Shown here: one piece after another, positions 1 to 6,313 of the stretch
Position numbering within the stretch: position 1 is the stretch's first letter
Layout: the number at the start of each line of letters is the position of its first letter
Assembly: GCA_947504795.1 (NCBI GenBank)
Contig: CANNJG010000065.1
Coordinates: forward strand, 1-9,267
DNA length: 9,267 nucleotides
From: Legionellaceae bacterium
GTDB taxonomy: Bacteria; Pseudomonadota; Gammaproteobacteria; Legionellales; Legionellaceae
Direction: 5' to 3'
Notes under the pieces: generated by a model
Database searches by the model: none
What the model was told of the DNA's origin: nothing
What the model saw: only the letters and a program-made list of their open reading frames with translations
Position numbers and translations under genes: made by a program

Positions 1-350
1 CGTGAGAATAACGCAGCTCTGCTCAAATTAGATTGGGTCAACGCTAGTAAATCGTTAGGCATGACAAGGTGGAGACCCTGCCAATCAATGACATCGACTA
101 AATTTAAAATACGACCTTGGAGATTACATAACGCACCAGGACACATTTGTTCAGGTGTTACGGCCTCAACATCGCAAGAGAGTTGGCCTTGCAAGAAAGG
201 TCGAGCCGGATCGCCTGTAACCTTCATTATGCCTGGATGGGGTAAATCAAAGAGAAGAGGTAGATCGGTAGGAGGTGCCAGTTCTTCTGGAAGAGGGCGG
301 AATGCTGTGAAATATCGGTCGTTGACCGAATAAGATGTCTTTGGTTTCAT
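1..350 (-). CDS. ygfZ: YgfZ, folate-binding Fe-S enzyme maintenance protein (5' part, partial)
   Basis: The first 116 codons of a minus-strand gene are present; the 3' end lies beyond the left edge. YgfZ is a cytoplasmic tetrahydrofolate-binding protein of the GcvT-like fold that helps maintain certain Fe-S enzymes such as MiaB (family knowledge). The translation shows the family's N-terminal block: GDPARPFLQGQLSCDV (residues 46-61), then ALCNLQGRILNL (73-84), a P-N-D-L segment (98-101) and RAALFS at the edge, matching the usual order FLQGQ-(T/S)-CDV, CN-x-QGR, P-x-DL, YALFSR. The family's K-G-C-Y-x-G-Q-E signature would lie further downstream, outside the window. The ATG complements bases 348-350; no clear Shine-Dalgarno precedes it, and the -10 of its likely promoter is only 8 bases upstream, suggesting a leaderless message. 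In Escherichia coli ygfZ is also divergent from sdhE-ygfX, which supports the call. Confidence 0.88.
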   Translation of the reverse strand, partial: MKPKTSYSVNDRYFTAFRPLPEELAPPTDLPLLFDLPHPGIMKVTGDPARPFLQGQLSCDVEAVTPEQMCPGALCNLQGRILNLVDVIDWQGLHLVMPNDLLALTQSNLSRAALFS

Positions 351-368
351 ACACAACGAGTATATACT
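341..368 (+). promoter_or_regulatory. Promoter for the dus-sdhE-ygfX operon, sharing the same palindromic -10
   Basis: On the plus strand TATACT (363-368) follows a weak -35, TTGGTT (341-346, three of six), by 16 bases. The -10 is one half of the perfect palindrome AGTATATACT (359-368), whose other half is the -10 of ygfZ. Only 7 bases separate this -10 from the dus ATG at 376, so the start site would lie at or beside the start codon and the mRNA would lack a leader. This fits the absence of a Shine-Dalgarno sequence there. Confidence 0.45.
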
Positions 369-386
369 TATCAGCATGGATATCAA
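359..386 (-). promoter_or_regulatory. Promoter for ygfZ, sharing a palindromic -10
   Basis: On the minus strand TTGATA (complement of 381-386, five of six matches to TTGACA) is separated by 16 bases from TATACT (complement of 359-364, five of six matches to TATAAT). The expected transcription start falls about 2 bases before the ygfZ ATG, which would give a leaderless or nearly leaderless mRNA. The -35 lies inside the first codons of the divergent dus gene. Seen in the sequence; activity is inferred. Confidence 0.55.
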
Positions 387-1350
387 TAGTCAGTTACAAC
401 TCGGGTCCTTGACGTTACCGCATCGTCTGATTCAAGGCCCTCTAGCCGGATATAGTTGTGCGCCCTTTCGAGCGATGTATGCGCTCTTCGAACAACCCGC
501 CTACAGCGTATCAGAAATGATCTCTGCGCATGACCTTTTGTATCGCCAACCACCACGATTCGTCGCGCGCGCGCCGGATGAGCGCGTGCTCTGTTATCAA
601 TTAAGTGGGGATAAACCGGACATTATTGCGCAAGCGGCGCGTTATTTGGAGTCGATTGGCGCCGATATCATTGATCTGAATTGTGGGTGTCCAAAACCTA
701 AAATTCGTAAAAAAGGTGCCGGATCAGCCTTGCTCAAAGACCCAGAACGACTGATTAGGATTATTGACGCAGTTAAATCAAGTGTACAAATCCCGGTTAC
801 CGTGAAAATTCGTATTCAAGGAAATGAAAACGATACTAAGATAGTCGCGGCAATCGCCAGCGCGGGTGCTGATGCGGTGATTGTGCATGGGCGCCGCTGG
901 CAGGATGACTATGACATTCCGTCCAACAGTCAGCCCATCGCTGCCATCAAAAAAGCTGCAACGATTCCTGTCATTGCAAACGGGGATATTCACGATAGTG
1001 CATCCTTGCAACGCTTGATGGCTGAAAGTGGCTGTGATGCTTACATGATTTCTCGCGCTGGAACAGGGCGCCCTTGGTTGTATCAACAGTTATTGCAAAT
1101 CGAACCTGTGGCGGAGGCAGATCGCAGTTTTGCACGCTGTGTTGATTATTTTACGCAGCATATTCAAGGATTAGCACGTTTATTAGACAATGACCATCAA
1201 GCAGTCTTACACAGCAAAAGTTTAGTCAAATATTATTTTAGCGCTTGGTTTCAACCGGAAACGCTGCAGGATTATTATCAACTTGACGCATTGACGAAAA
1301 TAGAGGACTATTTGCGCAGTTTAATAGGGGTTTTCGGTTATGAATCATGA
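376..1350 (+). CDS. tRNA-dihydrouridine synthase, DusB-like
   Basis: FMN-dependent enzyme that reduces specific uridines of tRNA to dihydrouridine with NADPH, in the cytoplasm. The 324-residue product has the usual Dus length and motif order: GPLAGYSCAPFR (21-32, the PMAG-x5-FR motif), SVSEMIS (44-50), DLNCGCPKPKI (100-110) with the expected catalytic Cys105, VKIRI (143-147), HGR (171-173), IPVIANGDI (197-205) and ISRAGTGRPW (225-234). The TIM barrel is followed by a C-terminal helical domain. The N-x-GCP and GRPW blocks resemble DusB more than DusA or DusC, but in E. coli dusB precedes fis, whereas this gene heads an sdhE-ygfX operon, so I give no symbol. Two motif changes stand out: Ser226 replaces the usual Gly of the G-R-A motif, and Arg174 replaces Thr after HGR. 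The ATG at 376 has no Shine-Dalgarno and fits a leaderless start. The gene overlaps sdhE by 11 bases. Confidence 0.9.
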   Translation: MDINSQLQLGSLTLPHRLIQGPLAGYSCAPFRAMYALFEQPAYSVSEMISAHDLLYRQPPRFVARAPDERVLCYQLSGDKPDIIAQAARYLESIGADIIDLNCGCPKPKIRKKGAGSALLKDPERLIRIIDAVKSSVQIPVTVKIRIQGNENDTKIVAAIASAGADAVIVHGRRWQDDYDIPSNSQPIAAIKKAATIPVIANGDIHDSASLQRLMAESGCDAYMISRAGTGRPWLYQQLLQIEPVAEADRSFARCVDYFTQHIQGLARLLDNDHQAVLHSKSLVKYYFSAWFQPETLQDYYQLDALTKIEDYLRSLIGVFGYES

Positions 1351-1594
1351 ACAACATAAAGCAAAAATTCGCTGGCGATGTCGTCGTGGCATGTTAGAAT
1401 TGGATTTGATTCTAGGGCGATTTTTGGAAACCCATTTGGATAGCATGACCTCACAACAACTGGAACAATTTGAGGCATTTCTGATGAGCACCGATCCCGA
1501 TTTATATGCATGGTGCATGGGATATGAGTCGCCTATAAACAAGGAATTTTTTAATGTTGTCAGGCTTATTCGATCTGTCTCTTCCCCTGAATAA
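1340..1594 (+). CDS. sdhE: SdhE, FAD assembly factor of succinate dehydrogenase
   Basis: Small cytoplasmic protein (84 residues, family usual 80-90) that helps attach FAD covalently to the flavoprotein subunit SdhA of succinate dehydrogenase, and in some species FrdA. The translation shows the family pattern: KARIRWRCRRGMLELDL-type segment at 8-23 with the conserved RGxxE motif (Arg16-Gly17-Met18-Leu19-Glu20), then DPDLYAW (52-58) and VVRLIRS (73-79). The start at 1340 overlaps the end of dus by 11 bases and has an AGGGG Shine-Dalgarno at 1326-1330, indicating translational coupling. The last 41 bases overlap ygfX. Succinate dehydrogenase genes are not in the window. Confidence 0.93.
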   Translation: MNHEQHKAKIRWRCRRGMLELDLILGRFLETHLDSMTSQQLEQFEAFLMSTDPDLYAWCMGYESPINKEFFNVVRLIRSVSSPE

Positions 1595-1982
1595 CCCTTC
1601 AAAAACCTATCGGCATTTAGGCGGTTTGTTGTGTGCATTAGCGTTTTTCGTCAGTATCCAATATTCCGATCCACCCATTTTGATCCGCATAATGATTCAT
1701 CTATGCCTAGGTTACGCTACATGGCAAATAGTTCGACATCCCTACCCGCATCCCAAGTTGCAAAGCTTGCAACTTGAGCGTGATGCATGGATTATCACAG
1801 ATAATCAAGGTAATCGCATCGCTTACGCGCTTATGCGAATAGTTGTCGATACAGGATTCTATATGGTGTTGCATCTTTCGACAGGCAATAAACGTTCACG
1901 CTTGTTCGTTGTGTTTTATGATCAGCTCCCTATTGAGCCCTTACGTCAGTTAAATAGACTTTCGAAGATTAAAAAAGCGTGA
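1554..1982 (+). CDS. ygfX: YgfX/CptA-like membrane protein
   Basis: A 142-residue protein with two predicted membrane segments near the N-terminus (about 22-37 and 42-60) joined by a very short turn, and a soluble C-terminal beta-rich part. This is the architecture of YgfX, the inner-membrane partner usually encoded directly after sdhE. In E. coli YgfX was described as a toxin affecting MreB/FtsZ (CptA), a role that is debated; other work links it to SdhE. Primary sequence is poorly conserved in this family, so the call rests on size, topology and position. The ATG at 1554 has a good Shine-Dalgarno, AAGGA at 1541-1545, inside the end of sdhE, and the two genes overlap by 41 bases. Translation is probably coupled. 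Confidence 0.78.
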   Translation: MLSGLFDLSLPLNNPSKTYRHLGGLLCALAFFVSIQYSDPPILIRIMIHLCLGYATWQIVRHPYPHPKLQSLQLERDAWIITDNQGNRIAYALMRIVVDTGFYMVLHLSTGNKRSRLFVVFYDQLPIEPLRQLNRLSKIKKA

Positions 1983-1995
1983 TGCGCGTTTTTTT
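1971..1995 (+). terminator. Weak intrinsic terminator after ygfX
   Basis: A run of six A, then GCG, a TGATG loop, CGC, one unpaired G and seven T form a short A-GC/GC-T hairpin with a U tract, overlapping the ygfX stop codon. The GC core is only three pairs, so termination may be partial and some read-through into htpG is possible. Confidence 0.4.
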
Positions 1996-2012
1996 CTTGG
2001 ATAATCACGTCT

Positions 2013-2046
2013 CCCCCCTTGAATGTTCCGCAATCTATCCCTATAT
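2013..2046 (+). promoter_or_regulatory. Sigma-32 (RpoH) heat-shock promoter of htpG
   Basis: CCCCCCTTGAA (2013-2023) contains the sigma-32 -35 core CTTGAA (2018-2023). After a 15-base spacer comes CCCTATAT (2039-2046), which matches the RpoH -10 consensus CCCCATNT at seven of eight positions. Spacing is within the range known for gammaproteobacterial heat-shock promoters. The expected start is near 2053, giving a leader of about 28 bases before the htpG ATG at 2081. Its position upstream of an Hsp90 gene makes it convincing. Confidence 0.75.
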
Positions 2047-2080
2047 GAGACTTAGTTATTATTTTTAAGGAGTGACAAAC

Positions 2081-3985
2081 ATGGGTCAAAAACAACAGAA
2101 GCAAACAATGGGATTCCAAACGGAAGTTAAAAAGATGCTCCATTTGGTGATCCATTCTTTATACAGTAATAAAGAAATCTTCTTACGTGAACTGGTTTCA
2201 AATGCATCCGATGCATTAGATAAGCTGCGTTTTTTAGCCCTATCCGATGCGGGCTTATTCGAAAAAGATTCGGACCTAAAAATTAGTCTGGCCTTCGATG
2301 TTAAGCAAAAAACACTGACGATTAGCGATAACGGCATTGGTATGAGCTGGGACGAAGCAATTACGAATTTAGGAACGATTGCCAAATCAGGAACAGAAGA
2401 ATTTATTAGTCATTTGACGGGAGATCAGGCCAAGGATTCAAATCTGATTGGTCAATTTGGAGTCGGGTTTTACTCAGCCTTTATCGTCGCAGATCGCATC
2501 GTATTGAAAAGCCGACGTGCAGGACTCCCGGTCGACCAAGGGATTGTGTGGGAATCGACTGGCGATGGCGAATTTACAATTGCGCATGCCAAGAAAACGA
2601 CCCGTGGAACGGAAGTGGTCTTACATCTTAAGGCCGATGCAGAAGAATTTTTAAGCGATTGGCGTTTGAAAGGGATTGTCACCAAGTACTCGGATCATAT
2701 TTCTTGGCCAATTGCGATGCAAATCAAGGCAAACGTACCTGACGATGCTGCAGAAGAGACAAAAGAAGAAACATCCAAAGAACTTGCCTTTGAAACTATC
2801 AATAAAGCAACCGCGTTATGGACACAACAAAAATCTGAAATTGCCGAAGATGATTATAAATCCTTGTATAAACATATTTCTCATGATTACCAAGATCCAT
2901 TGATATGGTCTCATAACCATGTGGAAGGTAAACATGAATACATCACCCTTTTATATGTGCCGGGTCATGCGCCCTACGACTTGTGGCAACAAGATGTGAA
3001 ACATGGCTTGAAATTGTATGTAAAGCGTGTTTTTATCATGGATGATGCGTCTCAATTTTTACCTCGTTACTTACGATTTGTTAAAGGGATTGTCGATGCG
3101 AGTGATTTACCTCTGAACGTGTCACGGGAAATTCTACAAGACAACAAACAAGTTGATAATATTCGCTCTGCTTGTACCAAACGTATTTTATCGATGTTAG
3201 AAAAAATGAGTACAGATTCGCCTGACACGTATCAAACGTTTTGGAAAGAGTTTGGTTTGGTTTTGAAAGAAGGCCCTGTTGAAGACTTTGCAAATCGTGA
3301 CGCTGTTGCTAAATTATTGCGTTTTACAACAACGACAAGTGATTCAGATGCTCAAACCGTTTCGCTAGCCGATTACGTAACGCGCATGCAGGAGAAACAA
3401 GATAAGATTTATTATATTACGGCTTCCAGTTATAACGCCGCAAAAAATAGTCCTCATTTAGAAATATTCAAGAAAAAAGGTATCGAAGTATTGCTATTGT
3501 CGGATCGAATTGACGAGTGGTTAGTTGGACATCTATCCGAATTCGAAGGTAAAAAACTACAGTCAATTGCCAAAGGTAAGGTGGATTTCGAGAATGATGA
3601 AACCGAAGTAAAAGAACAGGAAGAATCATTCCAAGCCATGTTGGCACAAATCAAAACCATTTTGGAAGCTAAAGTTAAAGATGTACAGTTGACCAATCGC
3701 TTGACGGATTCTCCTGCCTGTATCGTAGCCGATGAACATGATATGGGACTCGAAATGCAGCGCATTTTGCAGTCTGCTGGACAAAGCCTACCCATGAGTA
3801 AGCCTATTTTTGAAATTAATCCAGAACATGCGCTGATTAAGCGGATACACGATATTCAGGATGATGCAAAGTTTGAGCGCTGGGTGAATGTCTTATTTGA
3901 ACAGGCTGTGATTGCTGAAGGCGGGCAATTGGACAATCCTGCCGAGTTTGTGAAACGCATGAATCAGCTTTTAGTAGACGCATAG
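2081..3985 (+). CDS. htpG: HtpG, bacterial Hsp90 chaperone
   Basis: Cytoplasmic ATP-dependent chaperone that acts as a dimer, with DnaK, on late folding of client proteins. The 634 residues (E. coli 624) cover all three Hsp90 domains. The N-terminal GHKL ATPase shows [16 protein letters not shown] (36-51) with the catalytic Glu37 and Asn41, DNGIGM (83-88), LGTIAKSGT (97-105), [12 protein letters not shown] (123-134) and RGTEVVLHL (175-183). The middle domain contains [10 protein letters not shown] (344-353) with Arg349 at the gamma-phosphate-contacting position. The C-terminal dimerisation domain ends at about residue 634. No key residue is missing. The start chosen is ATG 2081, with a strong Shine-Dalgarno AAGGAG at 2067-2072; a GTG at 2072 in the same frame overlaps that site and is unlikely. 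A charged linker at about 220-236 is rich in Glu and Lys, as in Hsp90. Transcription is probably by RpoH and as a single gene. Confidence 0.98.
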
Positions 3986-4004
3986 CGATCCTTCTTATTC
4001 AATC

Positions 4005-4033
4005 GGTGCTGGGCTCACAAGGCCCAGCCTACC
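4005..4033 (-). repeat. REP-like palindrome with GTAG head
   Basis: On the minus strand a GTAG tetranucleotide (complement of 4029-4032) directly precedes a perfect 7-bp stem, GCTGGGC and GCCCAGC, around a 7-base loop; a flanking GGT/ACC can extend the stem past a 2-base bulge. GTAG or GGAG followed by a GC-rich imperfect palindrome is the hallmark of REP elements. On the plus strand the hairpin lies 23 bases after the htpG stop but lacks a U tract, so it may protect the 3' end rather than terminate. That it is dispersed in the genome cannot be seen from one copy. Confidence 0.45.
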
Positions 4034-4160
4034 ATTTCTTGCAATGTGCCGAATGTCATAAGTTTCAGAATAAATACACTAAGAAAAAATACTATTCTAC
4101 TGTAGCGTATCATTTAAGCTTGATGTACAATTAATTTTGCTTGCAGAAGTAATGGACGCA

Positions 4161-4180
4161 AGTTAATTGATTGATTAACT
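4161..4180 (+). promoter_or_regulatory. Perfect inverted repeat before fis (operator candidate)
   Basis: AGTTAAT (4161-4167) and ATTAACT (4174-4180) are exact inverted repeats around a 6-base spacer, ending 5 bases before the fis Shine-Dalgarno AAGGA (4186-4190). The site is AT-rich and symmetric like a dimeric regulator's operator. It does not fit the 15-base Fis consensus well, so autoregulation is possible but not shown. Confidence 0.4.
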
Positions 4181-4197
4181 AAAATAAGGATATTGAA

Positions 4198-4506
4198 ATG
4201 GCTGTTACTGTTACTGCTACTGAGACGGAAAGTGTTGTGGATATTACCAAACAAGATCAGGGTCTGCAGGATTTGGTTTATGGGTTGGTGTCTCGCTTTT
4301 TAGCTGAAAACAAAAATAAGTCGGTAACCGATTTGTATGACATGATACTGTCTGAAGTTGAACCGCCATTGTTACAAGCGGTTATGGAGAAACGACGTGG
4401 GAATCAGTTACAAGCTGCAAGAATGTTGGGGATTAGTCGCGGCACCATACGTAAAAAATTACATCGTTACTTTGGAACAAAATATTTTCGCTTAACTGAC
4501 GAGTAA
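4198..4506 (+). CDS. fis: Fis-family nucleoid protein
   Basis: Small homodimeric DNA-bending protein that controls growth-phase genes, rRNA promoters and site-specific recombination. At 102 residues it matches the family (98 in E. coli). The N-terminal half is a variable arm; residues 47-62 (YDMILSEVEPPLLQAV) form the dimerisation helix region, and the C-terminal helix-turn-helix is clear at about 67-92: RGNQLQAARMLGISRGTIRKKL, close to the Fis [22 protein letters not shown] pattern. About ten extra residues follow the helix-turn-helix end. Start ATG 4198 has AAGGA at 4186-4190, 7 bases away. The gene is alone; in E. coli fis follows dusB, here htpG lies in between. Legionella species carry several fis paralogues, so this may be one of a set (inference). 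An inverted repeat upstream may control it. Confidence 0.93.
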   Translation: MAVTVTATETESVVDITKQDQGLQDLVYGLVSRFLAENKNKSVTDLYDMILSEVEPPLLQAVMEKRRGNQLQAARMLGISRGTIRKKLHRYFGTKYFRLTDE

Positions 4507-4545
4507 CCATTCCCTTATCACGTTGTCTTAGTGTATTTTTTTGTG

Positions 4546-4608
4546 CAACCCATCTGATAAATCATAGTTTAGAGGCTAGCTTTATCAGATGGGTTGTTTG
4601 TTTGTAAT
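4546..4608 (+). terminator. Long hairpin behind fis, likely terminator
   Basis: CAACCCATCTGATAAA (4546-4561) and TTTATCAGATGGGTTG (4581-4596) are exact 16-bp inverted repeats around a 19-base loop, followed by the T-rich stretch TTTGTTTGTAATT. It stands 40 bases after the fis stop and is best read as the fis terminator. The stem is longer and less GC-rich than usual, and the T tract is interrupted by G. A loop of 19 bases is also large for a terminator. Confidence 0.6.
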
Positions 4609-4634
4609 TATTCAGCTCTTTTGCCTGTTCTCAA

Positions 4635-4686
4635 GTCTGGCGTTTCTCCGAGTGTCAGGAATGGTGGAGACTAGAGACCTTTTTTT
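4635..4686 (+). terminator. Possible attenuator in the ybiT leader
   Basis: GTCT (4635-4638) can pair with AGAC (4675-4678) and TCTCC (4645-4649) with GGAGA (4666-4670), separated by internal loops and followed one base later by seven T (4680-4686). The T tract ends 18 bases before the ybiT ATG. The stem is imperfect, so this is only a candidate for a leader terminator controlling the ABC-F gene. Confidence 0.25.
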
Positions 4687-4704
4687 GATGAATTGATGTA
4701 AACC

Positions 4705-6312
4705 ATGATAACTTTAAACCAATTAAGTATTACGTTTGGACAGAAATTATTGTTCTTTGACGTGAACCTGATTTTAAATACCGGTCAAGCCTACGCCCTC
4801 GTGGGCGCGAATGGTTGTGGTAAGTCTACCTTATTCCGTTTGTTAACTCACGAAGAAGAACCCACTTCCGGCGATATCATTACTCCCAAAGATGCGAGCA
4901 TTGGCTGGTTAAAACAAGACCAATTTCGCTATGAGGATACGCTTATTTCCAATATTGTACTCGATGGCAAGCCGAAACTTGCGGCTGCAATCAACCAAAA
5001 AAATGAGTTAATGGCCATCGAGTCCTGGTCCGATGCGCAAGGCATGCATTTTGCTGAATTAGAAGATCTTATTTATCATCAAGATGGCTATACGGCACCT
5101 ATTCAAATTGAAAAAATTTTATTGGGTTTGGGTATTCCCATCGCCTATCACAGCCAACCGTTACGCATGTTGTCAGGAGGATATAAACTCCGCGTATTAC
5201 TTGCCCAAACCCTTTTTCAGAATCCGCCTATTTTATTGTTAGATGAACCGACAAACCATTTAGACATTGAGTCGATCCGATGGTTAGAACATTATTTGGC
5301 TACAGAATTCAAAGGGTTGTTGGTGTTTATTTCACATGATATGGATTTCATCAATCATCTTGCTGATCATATTTTAGATATCGATTATGGTGAGGTTCGC
5401 CAGTATTCTGGTCAATACGATAAATTTTTGTCTGAAAAACAACTGATTCAAGATCAAAAGCTGGTAGAAAGACGCAGTGTCGAAGAGAAGCTGGCGCATA
5501 TGCAAAAATTTGTTGATAGGTTTAAAGCCAAAGCCTCTAAAGCAGCGCAAGCGCGGTCTCGAATTAAAATGATGGAAAAAATTGAAATACCTGATGTCCA
5601 GAAAACTTCACGAATGGCCCCTGTATTCCAAATTGTTCCCAAAAGGCCATCTGCCAAATTGGTGTGTCGGGTTGAAGCATTGGGAAAATCGTTTAAAGAA
5701 AAGCTTTTGTTTAAAAATTTACATTTCAATCTGCAACGCCACGATAAATGTGCCATTGTTGGCGCAAATGGACGCGGAAAATCGACCTTACTCAAAATTT
5801 TATTAGATCATATACCACCAGATGAAGGTCATATTCAGTGGGGCCAGGAAGTACGAATCAGTTATTGTTCACAAGATCACCATGAACTTTTGAATGAGTC
5901 AAAAACGGTATTGCAATGGCTAGGTGATGTGGTCACGGAAGTGTCTGAGCAGCAAATACGAAAAATGCTTGGACAAATGCTATTTGTAAAAGATGATGTT
6001 CAAAAAGATATCTTAACCTTAAGCGGGGGTGAATCTGCGCGGTTATTGATGGCTAAGGTTATGCTAGAAGCACCTAATGTTTTGATTTTAGATGAGCCTA
6101 CGAATCATATGGATATAGAAACCATTGAAGCGTTGGCAGATGCGCTGCGTAGCTATACAGGCACCTTATTGGTTGTGAGTCACAATCGACATTTTATTGA
6201 AAAATTCGCAACTCGGGTAGTTTATTTTCCCCCTCAAGGTGCCATTGAAGATTATAAAGGGGGTTATAAGGCATTTTTAGACGCGTTTAACATGACGGCT
6301 GATGAGTCATAG
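4705..6312 (+). CDS. ybiT: ABC-F ATPase, YbiT-like
   Basis: Soluble twin-ATPase of the ABC-F family; such proteins bind the ribosomal E site and act on stalled or special translation states rather than transport. The 535 residues (E. coli YbiT 530) contain two nucleotide-binding domains. The first has Walker A GANGCGKS (34-41), signature LSGGY (156-160), Walker B ILLLDEP (176-182) and SHD (210-212). The second has GANGRGKS (353-360), LSGGE (439-443), LILDEP (460-465) and SHN (492-494). The linker at about 240-310 is rich in basic and helical residues (QKFVDRFKAKASKAAQARSR), as expected for the P-site tRNA-interacting segment. KLRVLLAQTLF, IRWLEHYL and GWLKQDQF (67-74) match YbiT better than Uup, EttA or YheS. 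No membrane domain is present. The ATG lacks a clear Shine-Dalgarno; a start-stop ATG-TAA lies just upstream. ychJ follows at once, so the two are likely cotranscribed. Confidence 0.9.
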   Translation: MITLNQLSITFGQKLLFFDVNLILNTGQAYALVGANGCGKSTLFRLLTHEEEPTSGDIITPKDASIGWLKQDQFRYEDTLISNIVLDGKPKLAAAINQKNELMAIESWSDAQGMHFAELEDLIYHQDGYTAPIQIEKILLGLGIPIAYHSQPLRMLSGGYKLRVLLAQTLFQNPPILLLDEPTNHLDIESIRWLEHYLATEFKGLLVFISHDMDFINHLADHILDIDYGEVRQYSGQYDKFLSEKQLIQDQKLVERRSVEEKLAHMQKFVDRFKAKASKAAQARSRIKMMEKIEIPDVQKTSRMAPVFQIVPKRPSAKLVCRVEALGKSFKEKLLFKNLHFNLQRHDKCAIVGANGRGKSTLLKILLDHIPPDEGHIQWGQEVRISYCSQDHHELLNESKTVLQWLGDVVTEVSEQQIRKMLGQMLFVKDDVQKDILTLSGGESARLLMAKVMLEAPNVLILDEPTNHMDIETIEALADALRSYTGTLLVVSHNRHFIEKFATRVVYFPPQGAIEDYKGGYKAFLDAFNMTADES

Positions 6313-6313
6313 T

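Noticed and set aside
61..333. 90-codon plus-strand open frame
   Set aside because: It lies wholly antisense to the clear ygfZ reading frame, has no family-like sequence, and its composition (Arg/Ser/Gly-rich) is typical of a shadow frame.
1554..1982. sdhE-ygfX as a toxin-antitoxin system
   Set aside because: A toxin role for YgfX/CptA was reported in E. coli, but the position after sdhE, the RGxxE motif and other studies favour a role in SDH biogenesis; nothing in the sequence shows toxicity.
2072..2080. GTG start for htpG three codons upstream
   Set aside because: The GTG overlaps the strong AAGGAG Shine-Dalgarno that serves the ATG at 2081.
4120..4131. TACAAT as the fis -10 element
   Set aside because: The hexamer is good, but no acceptable -35 lies 15-19 bases upstream and the extended -10 is absent, so I did not annotate it as a promoter.
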